A stretch of 64,000 bases of DNA from DATILL01 sp035476575 (lineage in GTDB: Bacteria > Actinomycetota > Actinomycetes > Mycobacteriales > JACQDL01), in contig DATILL010000085.1 in the NCBI GenBank assembly GCA_035476575.1, forward strand, positions 3,377-67,376, given 5' to 3'. How positions within the stretch are numbered: position 1 is the stretch's first letter; every line of letters starts with the position of its first letter. The notes under the pieces are model-generated. The model was not told where the DNA came from. It saw only the letters and a program-made list of their open reading frames with translations, and ran no database searches. Positions 38,260 through 46,341 of this stretch are shown piece after piece. Made by a program: the position numbers and the translations under genes.

Positions 38260-39647
38260 GCGTGCCGGACGACGTGATGACGGTCACACCCCCTGGCCCG
38301 CCGGCCGGGCCAGGGGGCGGGCCGGACGGCGCCCGGTCGGGCAGCGGCCGGCCGAGCTGGCTGACCGCGGGCTTCCTGGCGCCCGCCCTGGCCCTGCTGG
38401 CCGTGCTGGTGGTCTACCCGATCTTCTACACGGTCTGGCGCAGCCTGCGGGACGCGGACGGCCACTTCGCCGGGCTGCGCAACTACGGCGCGATGTTCAC
38501 CTCCGACGCCACCCTTACCGCGATCAAGAACAACGCGATCTGGCTGCTGGTGGCGCCGACCGTGGTCACCGCGCTCGGCCTGGTGTTCGCGGTGCTCACC
38601 GAGCGGGTGCGCTGGGCCACGGCGTTCAAGCTGGTGGTCTTCATGCCGATGGCGATCTCCTCGCTGGCCGCCGGCATCATCTTCACCCTGGTCTACACCG
38701 ACGACCCCGACCGCGGCCTCGCCAACGCCGCACTGGTCGGCGTACACGGGGTGTTCTCGCCGTCGGCCGGCTATTCCGGCGCGCGGCCGCGTGACCCCAG
38801 CCTGCTCGCCGACGCGCCCGGGGGCGGGCTGCGGACGGCCCGCACGTACCAGCCGGGCGAGACGGCGGCGCTGGCGCTGGTCGGCGTCCGGGCGGCCGAC
38901 CTGCCCAACGGGGCGGCGGACGCCGTTGCCGCCACGCCAGCGGCGGGGACGCTGGCTGGCACGGTCTGGTTCGACTTCGTCCGGGGCGGGGGTGGGCGGC
39001 CAGGGGTGATCGACCCCGGCGAGAAGGGCCTGCCGAAGGTGGTGGTGCAGGCGGTGTCGGGTGGCACGGGATCCGGTGGTCCCGGGGGTGGCTCTGTCGT
39101 GGCCACCGTACGCACCGACGACCGGGGCGCCTTCGCCTTCACCGGGCTGGCTCCCGGCTCGTACTCGCTGCAGCTTCCGGCGTCGAACTTCGCCGAGCCG
39201 TTCACCGGGTTCACCTGGCTCGGGCCGACGCTGGTGACCTGGGCGATCATCGGCGCCTACGTGTGGATGTGGTCCGGCTTCGCCATGGTCCTCATCGCCG
39301 CCGGGCTGTCCGCGATCCCGCGCGAGGCACTGGAGGCGGCCCGGGTCGACGGCGGCACCGAGTGGCAGGTCTTTCGCAAGGTCACCGTACCGCTGCTCGC
39401 GCCGGTGCTGGTGGTCGTGCTGATCACCCTGATGATCAACGTGATGAAGATCTTCGACCTGGTGATCACGCTGGCTCCGCAGTCCTCCCAGGACGACGCG
39501 AACGTGCTGGCGCTGGAGATGTGGCGAGTGTCCTTCGGTGGCGGGCACGACCAGGGGCTGGGCAGCGCGCTCGGCGTCTTCCTGTTCGTGCTGGTGCTGC
39601 CTGCGATGATCTTCAACATCCGGCGGTTCCGGCGGGAGGCCCGATGA
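38256..39647 (+). CDS. sugar ABC permease (MalF-type) with SdrD-B-like extracellular insert
   Basis: This 463-residue permease has its first helix at about 38-60 (FLAPALALLAVLVVYPIFYT) and further helices near 93-113, 122-146 and 322-352. The EAA loop is EALEAARVDGGTEWQVFRKV (359-378). Between helices at 150 and 322 lies an insert of about 170 residues. Its core (234-312) reads GTVWFDFVRGGGGRPGVIDP, then GEKGLPKVVVQAVSGG, TVRTDDRGAFAFTGLAPGSY. This is the G-x-VW-D...D-GE-G...PGxY pattern of SdrD-B/Cna-B-type Ig-like domains. It should sit outside the membrane, like the P2 loop of MalF but unrelated in sequence. Its role may be to dock the binding protein or bind glycan. Confidence 0.88.
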   Translation: MSVPDDVMTVTPPGPPAGPGGGPDGARSGSGRPSWLTAGFLAPALALLAVLVVYPIFYTVWRSLRDADGHFAGLRNYGAMFTSDATLTAIKNNAIWLLVAPTVVTALGLVFAVLTERVRWATAFKLVVFMPMAISSLAAGIIFTLVYTDDPDRGLANAALVGVHGVFSPSAGYSGARPRDPSLLADAPGGGLRTARTYQPGETAALALVGVRAADLPNGAADAVAATPAAGTLAGTVWFDFVRGGGGRPGVIDPGEKGLPKVVVQAVSGGTGSGGPGGGSVVATVRTDDRGAFAFTGLAPGSYSLQLPASNFAEPFTGFTWLGPTLVTWAIIGAYVWMWSGFAMVLIAAGLSAIPREALEAARVDGGTEWQVFRKVTVPLLAPVLVVVLITLMINVMKIFDLVITLAPQSSQDDANVLALEMWRVSFGGGHDQGLGSALGVFLFVLVLPAMIFNIRRFRREAR

Positions 39648-40555
39648 CCGCGGTTGCGTCCGAGCGGCCGGCCGGTGCGACGTACTCGGCGGCCGGTGGG
39701 CCGCGGCGTGGCCTGGCCAGCCGGATCGTCACCAAGCTGGGCGGTGGCGCTGTCCAGGCTCTGCTGGTGCTGGTCGCGGTGGGCTGGCTGGTGCCGACGA
39801 TCGGGCTGGCCATCTCCTCGCTGCGTGGCGTGGAGGACAACAACGCCACCGGCTGGTGGACGGTCCTCACCAGGCCGGCCGAGCTCACCCTCAGCAACTA
39901 CCGGACGGTGCTCGGCAACCACGACATCGTGCACTCGTTCGGGAACACCGTGGCGATCACCGTGCCGACCACGATCCTCGTCGTCGTGGTGGCCGCGCTG
40001 GCGGCGTACGCCTTCGCCTGGCTGGAGTTCCCCGGGCGGGACTGGGTGTTCGTCGTGGTGGTCGGGCTGATCGTGGTGCCGGTGCAGGTCGCGCTGATCC
40101 CGGTGGCGGTGCTCTACGGCAAGCTGCACATCTTCGGCACGATCCCGTGCGTGATCCTGTTCCACCTGGCCTTCGGGCTGCCGTTCGCGATCTTCCTGCT
40201 GCGCAACTTCTTCGCCGGCATCCCGCGTGACCTGCTGGAGGCGGCGCGGATGGACGGCGCGGGGGAGTGGACGGTGTTCCGCAAGGTGATCATGCCGCTC
40301 GGGCTGCCGGCGATCGCGTCGTTGGCGATCTTCCAGTTCCTCTGGGTATGGAACGACCTGCTGGTGGCGCTGGTCTTCGCCGACGCTGACTCGGCGCCGA
40401 TCACGGTCGCGCTGCGCAGCCAGACCCGCCAGTTCAGCTCCAACATCGACATCCTTGCGCCGGGGGCGTTCCTGTCCCTGGCCGTGCCACTGGTCGTCTT
40501 CTTCGCCTTCCAGCGGTACTACGTCCAGGGTGTGCTGGCCGGCTCGGTGAAGTAG
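39644..40555 (+). CDS. sugar ABC permease (MalG-type)
   Basis: This 303-residue permease has about six helices. The first is at roughly 38-60 (QALLVLVAVGWLVPTIGLAI), and others include TILVVVVAALAAYAFAWLEF and WVFVVVVGLIVVPVQVALIP. The EAA motif is DLLEAARMDGAGEWTVFRKV followed by IMPLGLP, which contacts the ATPase. Its ATG overlaps the preceding permease stop (ATGA). With the other three genes it forms a complete importer. No catabolic gene or LacI-type regulator is adjacent, so the substrate cannot be read from context. Repeat cluster E follows. Confidence 0.93.
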   Translation: MTAVASERPAGATYSAAGGPRRGLASRIVTKLGGGAVQALLVLVAVGWLVPTIGLAISSLRGVEDNNATGWWTVLTRPAELTLSNYRTVLGNHDIVHSFGNTVAITVPTTILVVVVAALAAYAFAWLEFPGRDWVFVVVVGLIVVPVQVALIPVAVLYGKLHIFGTIPCVILFHLAFGLPFAIFLLRNFFAGIPRDLLEAARMDGAGEWTVFRKVIMPLGLPAIASLAIFQFLWVWNDLLVALVFADADSAPITVALRSQTRQFSSNIDILAPGAFLSLAVPLVVFFAFQRYYVQGVLAGSVK

Positions 40556-40606
40556 CTCGACTAGATACCTCGCGACGAGACGTGGCGCTCACCGGTACGA
40601 CGCCCG

Positions 40607-40789
40607 TGTGGTCACCTCTCGGCGTTGTGGTCACCTGTCGTTGTGTGGAGACCCCAAGAGGTCACCACACGGCGTTGTGGTCACCACACGGGCCTCTTGG
40701 CCAACGACAGGTGACCACAACGCCGAGAGGTGACCACACGGGCCTCTTGGCCAACGACAGGTGACCACAACGCCGAGAGGTGACCACAG
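40607..40789. repeat. GGTSACC palindromic repeat cluster E with a 50-nt tandem copy
   Basis: Eight cores occur. The left part is inverted and the right part forward. A 50-nt unit beginning GGCCTCTTGGCCAACGACAG runs from 40691 to 40740 and is repeated almost perfectly from 40741. The cluster fills the gap between the convergent ABC permease and aspartokinase-like genes. The repeat copy shows that units can multiply in tandem. Confidence 0.92.
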
Positions 40790-40799
40790 CGGCAGGGCG

Positions 40800-41894
40800 T
40801 CAGGCGGCGGCGAGGGAGGGGCCAGGGAGCCGTAGGACCCGGTGCAGGTGGGTGGCCAGGGCACGGGCGGCGACGGCGTCGGCGGCCAGGTGCGACACAA
40901 CCCGACCGGCCCGTACCTCGGTCACCAGCCGTTCGCCGGTCAGCCGCCCGGGCAGCCGGTGCCGGGCCAGGAAGCCGGCCACATCCACCTGCCCGCCGGT
41001 CACCGCCACCACCCACCGCCCGTGCGGCGTCCGCAGCAGGTGCGCCGGCAGCCGAGCCTCGACCAGCTCCTCGTACAGCCGCTGCGCCGTCTCCGGCGTA
41101 CCCAGCTCCACCACCGCCGAGCGCAGGTCGGCCACCACGGCGTGCACCGGCGTACCGTCCCGCGCGATCACCGAGCCGCGGCCGAGATGCCCGCGGCCCA
41201 GCCGGCAGACCAGCCGGACGCCGTGCCCCGCTGCCAGCTCCACCGCGCCGGGATGCGGCACGCGGGCGCCCCGGCTGGCCATCGTCACCACGTCGGCCGC
41301 TCGCGGCTCGGGCAGCAGCACCGCGTCCGGGACCAGTCGGGGGTCCGCGGAGTACACCCCGTCCCGGTCGGCGTAGAGCTCGCACTCGTCCAGCCCCAGC
41401 GCGACCGCGAGCGCGACGGCGGACAGGTCCGCGCTGTTCTCGCCCAGCCAGGCCGGCCGGCGGTCCATGTCCGCGGCCTGGCCACCGGCCAGTACGACGA
41501 TCGGATGGTTGGCCAGCGCGGCCCGGACCGGTGCCGGGTCCCAGCCGAGCAGCCGTGCGGCGCGCCCGCCGGGCGGCTCGCTGGTCAGCCCGTTGCCATG
41601 CGCGAGCAACTGCCGGGCACTGATGTACTGCGCCTCCAGCGCGACCCGGAGCAGCCCCGCGCCGGCCGTGCCGGCCATCGGCAGCAGGTTGTTCAGCGCG
41701 CTGGCCGAGGCGGCCGGGTTGACCGCGAGGGCCAGCCGGCGCAGCCGCTCGGTGGCGCCGGCCATCCCGTCGACGACCACGACAAGCCGCTCGCCGGACC
41801 GCACCCGGGCGTGCAGATAGCTGGCGACCTCCCGGTAGTCGGCCGGCGTGGCGAAGCTCGACCCGCCGAACCTGAGCACCCGTACGTCGTTCAC
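40800..41894 (-). CDS. aspartokinase-like amino acid kinase (orphan)
   Basis: This 364-residue protein starts at a GTG with GGGAGGTG upstream. VRVLRFGGSSFATPADYREV is the nucleotide-binding opening (KFGGTSV in true aspartokinases, with Lys replaced by Arg). Further on, ELYADRDGVYSADPRLVPDA and MASRGARVPHPGAVELAAGH match the aspartokinase substrate and ADP region closely. The C-terminal 110 residues look like a degenerate ACT region (VHAVVADLRSAVVELGTPET, GRWVVAVTGGQVDVAGFLAR). No asd, hom or thr gene is adjacent, so it is not the housekeeping lysine/threonine enzyme. It may be a specialised or regulatory paralogue. Confidence 0.75.
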   Translation of the reverse strand: MNDVRVLRFGGSSFATPADYREVASYLHARVRSGERLVVVVDGMAGATERLRRLALAVNPAASASALNNLLPMAGTAGAGLLRVALEAQYISARQLLAHGNGLTSEPPGGRAARLLGWDPAPVRAALANHPIVVLAGGQAADMDRRPAWLGENSADLSAVALAVALGLDECELYADRDGVYSADPRLVPDAVLLPEPRAADVVTMASRGARVPHPGAVELAAGHGVRLVCRLGRGHLGRGSVIARDGTPVHAVVADLRSAVVELGTPETAQRLYEELVEARLPAHLLRTPHGRWVVAVTGGQVDVAGFLARHRLPGRLTGERLVTEVRAGRVVSHLAADAVAARALATHLHRVLRLPGPSLAAA

Positions 41895-41943
41895 CAGACA
41901 CCTCCCGCGTCCCACCCGTCGGCAGGACCGACCGCGGCACCAT

Positions 41944-41977
41944 CGTCAGACAGCTACCAGCGTCAGACAGCCACCAG
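41944..41977. repeat. 17-nt tandem duplication (one mismatch)
   Basis: CGTCAGACAGCTACCAG is followed by CGTCAGACAGCCACCAG. It lies in the 278-nt divergent gap between the aspartokinase-like gene and the Bax-inhibitor gene. No other clear feature was found there except the ribosome binding site AAGGAG before 42173. Confidence 0.85.
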
Positions 41978-42172
41978 CGTGGGGCAACCAGGTTGGGGGC
42001 AGCTCGAAAGACTTGCCCCAGCCGGCCCGTCCCCAACCAGATCGGACGCCTGTCCGCTTCCGGACAGGCCCGATCCGGCCAGCCCTCGGCCGGACGGAAC
42101 TCGTGGCGGGCGATGGTGCGTTACGGTGACGTACAGGTGCATCCCCGCCCTGTGCTTGTGTAAGGAGCAGAC

Positions 42173-42961
42173 GTGAACAGCAGCAACCCGGTCTTCCGGC
42201 GCGGGTTCCCGGCTGGGCAGCAGTACGCCACGTTCAACGTGCCAACCCCCGACTCGGCCCAGCTTGACCAGATGTACAACGCGCCGTCCTACGCGCCACC
42301 GCGGTACATGACGCTCGACGACGTCGTGGTACGCACCGCGGCCACCCTGGGCACCGTCCTTCTCGGCGGTGCTGTGTCCTGGATGGTCCTCTCGCAGGAG
42401 ACCGCGCTTGGGCTGGCCCTGCCAGCCGCGCTGATCGGTCTGGTGCTCGGCCTGATCATCTCGTTCCGGGCCAGCACGAACCCCGCACTCATCCTCACCT
42501 ACGCCTTCGCCGAGGGCATCTTCCTCGGCGCGATCACCGAGGTCTTTGACCAGCGGTACAACGGCATCGCCATACAGGCGGTGGTGGGCACGCTCGGGGT
42601 GTTCGCCGGCATGCTGGTGGTCTACAAGACCGGCGCGATCCGGGTCACGCCCAAGTTCCAGCGCTGGCTGGTCGGGGCCATGATCGGCGTCGTCATCCTG
42701 ATGCTGGTCAACATGGTCGCCTCGTTCATTACGCCCGGCGGCCTCGGCCTGCGTGACGGCAGTGGCCTGGCGATCGTGTTCAGCCTGGTCTGCATCGGCA
42801 TCGCCGCGTTGAGCTTCTTGCTCGACTTCGACATGGTCGACCAGGCAGTCCGGCACGGCGCACCGGAGAAGTTCGCCTGGTACGCCGCCTTTGGGCTCAC
42901 CGTCACCTTGGTCTGGCTTTACATCGAGATCCTGCGGCTGCTGTCGTACCTGCGCGACTAG
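42173..42961 (+). CDS. Bax inhibitor-1/YccA family membrane protein
   Basis: This 262-residue protein starts at a GTG with AAGGAG 6 nt upstream. The N-terminal cytoplasmic part (PSYAPPRYMTLDDVVVRTAA) is the usual BI-1 opening in actinomycetes. It is followed by seven hydrophobic stretches, including GTVLLGGAVSWMVLSQ, LGLALPAALIGLVLGLIISF, ILTYAFAEGIFLGAITEVFD and VQAVVGTLGVFAGMLVVYKT-type helices. The last helices contain the conserved acidic residues (LLDFDMVDQAV, TLVWLYIEILRLLSYL). Bacterial family members are pH-gated calcium leak channels. A strong hairpin follows the gene. Confidence 0.92.
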   Translation: MNSSNPVFRRGFPAGQQYATFNVPTPDSAQLDQMYNAPSYAPPRYMTLDDVVVRTAATLGTVLLGGAVSWMVLSQETALGLALPAALIGLVLGLIISFRASTNPALILTYAFAEGIFLGAITEVFDQRYNGIAIQAVVGTLGVFAGMLVVYKTGAIRVTPKFQRWLVGAMIGVVILMLVNMVASFITPGGLGLRDGSGLAIVFSLVCIGIAALSFLLDFDMVDQAVRHGAPEKFAWYAAFGLTVTLVWLYIEILRLLSYLRD

Positions 42962-42990
42962 CGTCGTACGGCGGGAGTCCGGGAAGCGCG

Positions 42991-43020
42991 AAGGGCGGCA
43001 CCCTCCGGGGCGCCGCCCCT
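42991..43020. terminator. bidirectional GC hairpin terminator
   Basis: AAGGGCGGC pairs with GCCGCCCCTT around a 12-nt loop (one bulged C), 30 nt after the Bax-inhibitor gene and 54 nt from the convergent thiolase stop. Flanking AA and TT make it usable in both directions. Confidence 0.75.
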
Positions 43021-43073
43021 TCATGTCGCCCCTTGGCGGGCTCACCCCGGGCTCAACCGGGGTTAGCCTGGGG

Positions 43074-44309
43074 TCAGCTCAGCCGCTCGACCAGCATGGC
43101 CATGCCCTGGCCGCCGCCGACGCACATGGTCTCCAGGCCGATCTGCTTGTCGTGGGTCCGCAGCGAGCTGAGCAGCGTGCCGGTGATCCGGGCGCCGGTC
43201 ATGCCGAACGGGTGCCCCACCGCGATCGCGCCGCCGTTCACGTTCAGCCTGTCCAGGTCGACGCCGAGCTGCCGGTACGACGGGATGACCTGGGCGGCGA
43301 ACGCCTCGTTGATCTCGACCAGGTCGACGTCGTCGATCGTCATGCCGGCCCTGGCCAGCGCCCGCCGGCTCGCCTCGACCGGCCCGAGGCCCATGATCTC
43401 CGGCGACAGCGCGGACACCCCGGTCGCGATGATCCGGGCCAGCGGCGTGATGCCCAGCTCGCGGGCGCGGGCGTCGGACAGCACGACCACCGCGGCCGCG
43501 CCGTCGTTCAGCGGGCAACAGTTGCCCGCGGTGACCCGCCCGTTCGGCCGGAACACCGGCGTCAGCGCGGCCACGGCTTCCAGCGTGACGCCCGGTCGCG
43601 GGCCGTCGTCGGCCGACACGACGGTGCCGTTCGGCAGCGTGACCGGGGTGATCTCGCGCCCCCAGAAACCGCTCGCGATGGCCTGCTCGGCGAGGTTCTG
43701 CGACCGTACGCCGAACTCGTCCATCTCCGCTCGGGAGATGCCGACGGCCTCGGCCAGATTCTCCGCGGTCTGGCCCATCGCGACGTAGATGTCCGGCAGG
43801 GCACCATCCGTCCGTGGGTCGTGCCACTGCTCGGCACCACCGTCCCGCCAACTGCCCTGAGCGCGTTTCTCGGTGCGGGCGGTGGCCTCGGCGAAGACCG
43901 GGTTCGCGGTGTCCGGCCACGAGTCGGAGCTGCCCCGCGCAAAGCGGCTGACCATCTCCACACCGGCCGAGACGAACGCCGACCCCTCGCCGGCCTTGAT
44001 CGCGTGCAGCGCCATCCGGGTGGTCTGCAGCGACGAGGCGCAGTACCGGGTCAGCGTGGTGCCGGGCAGGTCGTCGTAGCCGAGCAGGACGGCGACCACC
44101 CGGGCCAGGTTGAAGCCTTGCTCGCCGCCGGGGAGGCCGCAGCCGACCATCAGGTCGTCAATGGTGTGCGGGTCGAGCTCGGGGACCTTGTCCAGGGCGG
44201 CCCGGACGATGGTGGCGGTGAGATCGTCCGCGCGCAGGCCCTTCAGCGAGCCCTTGACCGCCCGCCCAATCGGGGACCGGGCGGTCGCGACGATGACGGC
44301 TTCGGGCAC
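43074..44309 (-). CDS. acetyl-CoA C-acyltransferase (thiolase)
   Basis: This 411-residue protein has the complete thiolase set. The nucleophile is Cys90 in TTLTRYCASSLQTTRMALHA. EINEAFAAQ is the second signature. GGAIAVGHPFGMTGARI contains the catalytic His (NGGAIAxGHP). The acid/base Cys is in LETMCVGGGQGMAML. It condenses or cleaves acyl-CoAs; its length and the KxRAQGSW / HDPRTDG insert resemble FadA-like degradative thiolases of actinobacteria. It is the last gene of a leftward operon with two SGNH hydrolases and a metallo-beta-lactamase-fold protein. Confidence 0.94.
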   Translation of the reverse strand: MPEAVIVATARSPIGRAVKGSLKGLRADDLTATIVRAALDKVPELDPHTIDDLMVGCGLPGGEQGFNLARVVAVLLGYDDLPGTTLTRYCASSLQTTRMALHAIKAGEGSAFVSAGVEMVSRFARGSSDSWPDTANPVFAEATARTEKRAQGSWRDGGAEQWHDPRTDGALPDIYVAMGQTAENLAEAVGISRAEMDEFGVRSQNLAEQAIASGFWGREITPVTLPNGTVVSADDGPRPGVTLEAVAALTPVFRPNGRVTAGNCCPLNDGAAAVVVLSDARARELGITPLARIIATGVSALSPEIMGLGPVEASRRALARAGMTIDDVDLVEINEAFAAQVIPSYRQLGVDLDRLNVNGGAIAVGHPFGMTGARITGTLLSSLRTHDKQIGLETMCVGGGQGMAMLVERLS

Positions 44310-44363
44310 GGCGGCACCTCCGGTAGGGATCGGCTGAACACGCGGGGGCTGCTCAGGGCCGGC

Positions 44364-45209
44364 CTACAGCGAGGCCCGCGAGCTGGCCGCGTCGCTCACG
44401 GCGGGCAGCAGCGCCTCGGCCCACAGCCGGTACCCGTCCACCGAGGGGTGGAACCGGTCCACCGAGAACGTGCCCGGGTCGGCCCGGAACACCCCGCCGG
44501 TCTGCTCACCGAGATCGACCGGGACGCCGCCCGCCGCCCGCACCGCGGCGGCCTGGGCGGCGGCCAGCCGCCGACCCCGGCCGCCGAGCAGCGCACGCAG
44601 TGGCTGCGCGTATGCCCGGGCCGCGCCGAGGTCCGGGCAGGTACCGACCACGACGCCGACCCCGGCGCCACGCAGCCGGCGTACGGCGTCACCGAGATGC
44701 CGGCGCACGGTGGGTGTCGGCGTGGCGTGGATCACGTCGTTGGTGCCGACCAGGATCACCGCGACGTCCGGGCGGCCAAGCAGCGCGCGGGAGACCTGTG
44801 GGCCGAGGTCGCCGGTGCGCGAGCCGGCGATCGCCACCCCGACCAGCCGGACCCGGCGCCCCGAGCTGGCCAGCCGCGTGGCCAGGAACCCGCCCACGGT
44901 CTCACCGACGTTGCGCACGCCCACCCCGGCCGCGGTGGAGTCGCCCAGCACCGCCAGCCGGACCGACGGGCCGCCGCCCGCGCCGCGGCCCGTGGCGCCG
45001 GTGTACTCGCCCTCCACGTGCGGCGCGGTCATGTCAGCGACATAGTCGCGGCGGGTGGCCAGCCAGGCTTCGACGGCCAGCACGGCGACGCCGAGCGCGG
45101 CACCTGCCGCGATGACCGACACCGTGCCGAGGGCACCGTCGAGCACAGCACCGGCCACGCGGCGGGCGATGGGTCCGGAAGTCGCGGAAGCAGGGATCGG
45201 CACCAACAC
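44364..45209 (-). CDS. membrane-anchored SGNH/GDSL hydrolase
   Basis: This 281-residue protein has an N-terminal hydrophobic anchor at about 27-50 (LGTVSVIAAGAALGVAVLAV). The SGNH domain contains block I RLAVLGDSTAAGVGV (Ser91), block II IAGSRTGDLG (Gly), block III LVGTNDVIH (Asn) and block V VDRFHPSVDGY (Asp and His). It probably acts outside the membrane as an esterase or acetyl-xylan-type deacylase. It lies 10 nt after a paralogous SGNH gene, apparently from local duplication (shared VVVGTCPDLG, VILVGTNDV and DRFHPS blocks). Confidence 0.9.
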   Translation of the reverse strand: MLVPIPASATSGPIARRVAGAVLDGALGTVSVIAAGAALGVAVLAVEAWLATRRDYVADMTAPHVEGEYTGATGRGAGGGPSVRLAVLGDSTAAGVGVRNVGETVGGFLATRLASSGRRVRLVGVAIAGSRTGDLGPQVSRALLGRPDVAVILVGTNDVIHATPTPTVRRHLGDAVRRLRGAGVGVVVGTCPDLGAARAYAQPLRALLGGRGRRLAAAQAAAVRAAGGVPVDLGEQTGGVFRADPGTFSVDRFHPSVDGYRLWAEALLPAVSDAASSRASL

Positions 45210-45219
45210 ATATCGCAGA

Positions 45220-46341
45220 TTACGCCCGATCGCCGTCCCCGTCGGCCGTCCTACGAGGTCCGATCACCTGATCGGGAACACCCGCAGCGGGTGGCTCGGC
45301 GTCGGGTGGCTCGGCCTCGGGCGGGCCAGCTTCGCGCGGTTCCGCCTCGCACGGCTCCGCGGTCAGGCATGGACGGCGCTGCCGCAGCCGGGCCCAGCGG
45401 CCCCGCGGCCCACTGTCTTGGCCCCCGACCTGAGTGCCGGCCACCTCGGTACCAGGGCGGCTGACGGCCCGCACCGCGGCCCGGCGCACCGGACGCACCC
45501 GCCTGCGGGCCTGCCGCTCGGTCCGTGGCTCCGCTAGCTCGTCGTCCTCCGGCCAGACGCCGATCGCCGCGCACACGCTGGGCAGCACGACGGCGGCCGC
45601 CGCCGCGTACCCCTCGGCGCTCGGGTGGAACCGGTCCGCGCTGAACATCTCCACCGGCCGGGCCGCGAACTCCGGCCCCAGCACGTCGCCCAGCGACACC
45701 GTCCGGCCGCCGGCCTCGATCACCGCCACCGTCTGTGCGGCGGCCATCTGCCGGCTCCAGATCCGGGCCAGGAACCGCAGCGGCTGCGCGACCGGCCGGA
45801 TCGTGCCCAGGTCGGGGCAGGTGCCGACGACGACCTGCGCGCCCGCGGCCCGCAACCGGGTGACCGCCGCGGCCAGGTGCTGGACCGCCTCGGACGGCCT
45901 GGCCCGATCCTTGACGTCGTTCGTGCCGACCAGGATCAGCGCGACCTCGGGCCGGGTCGGCAGGATCCGCTCCACCTGCCCGGCAAGGTGGATGGACTTG
46001 GCACCGACCGCCGCGACGTTGGTCAGCCTGACCGGCTGGCCGGCGACCTCCGACAACCCGGCGGCCACCAGCACGGCGGGTGTCTCGATCGGGTGTACGA
46101 CGCCAAGCCCGGCCGCGCTGGAGTCGCCGAGCACCGCGAACCGGACCGGCTTGCCGGTGCCTTCACCCCAGATGCCGTCGCCGGCCGGCGGCACACCCCA
46201 CGGCGTACCGACCCAGCGCCGGGCCAGCCGGGCCTCCCCGACCAGCACCCCAACCAGCAGCGCGCCGAGCGCGCCAGCGCTACCGCCGCCGACAGCGGCG
46301 GCGGTGGCAAGCTGGCGGACCCGTCCGCGCTCCAGGCTCAT
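45220..46341 (-). CDS. membrane-anchored SGNH/GDSL hydrolase with low-complexity tail
   Basis: This 373-residue paralogue of the next gene has an anchor at about 14-35 (AAAVGGGSAGALGALLVGVL). Block I is RFAVLGDSSAAGLGV (Ser74), followed by VAAVGAKSIHLAGQVERILP, ALILVGTNDVKDR and MFSADRFHPSAEGYAAAA. After residue 280 comes a basic then acidic tail with a Glu-Pro/Asp-Pro repeat (AEPREAGPPEAEPPDAEPPA), likely disordered. Its ATG overlaps the stop of the metallo-beta-lactamase-fold gene (46338-46341), indicating coupling. Substrate is unknown; lipid or polysaccharide deacylation is plausible. Confidence 0.9.
   Translation of the reverse strand: MSLERGRVRQLATAAAVGGGSAGALGALLVGVLVGEARLARRWVGTPWGVPPAGDGIWGEGTGKPVRFAVLGDSSAAGLGVVHPIETPAVLVAAGLSEVAGQPVRLTNVAAVGAKSIHLAGQVERILPTRPEVALILVGTNDVKDRARPSEAVQHLAAAVTRLRAAGAQVVVGTCPDLGTIRPVAQPLRFLARIWSRQMAAAQTVAVIEAGGRTVSLGDVLGPEFAARPVEMFSADRFHPSAEGYAAAAAVVLPSVCAAIGVWPEDDELAEPRTERQARRRVRPVRRAAVRAVSRPGTEVAGTQVGGQDSGPRGRWARLRQRRPCLTAEPCEAEPREAGPPEAEPPDAEPPAAGVPDQVIGPRRTADGDGDRA

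Noticed and set aside
40607..40789. CRISPR array
   Set aside because: Repeats are palindromic, mixed in orientation and lack regularly sized unique spacers; no cas genes are near.
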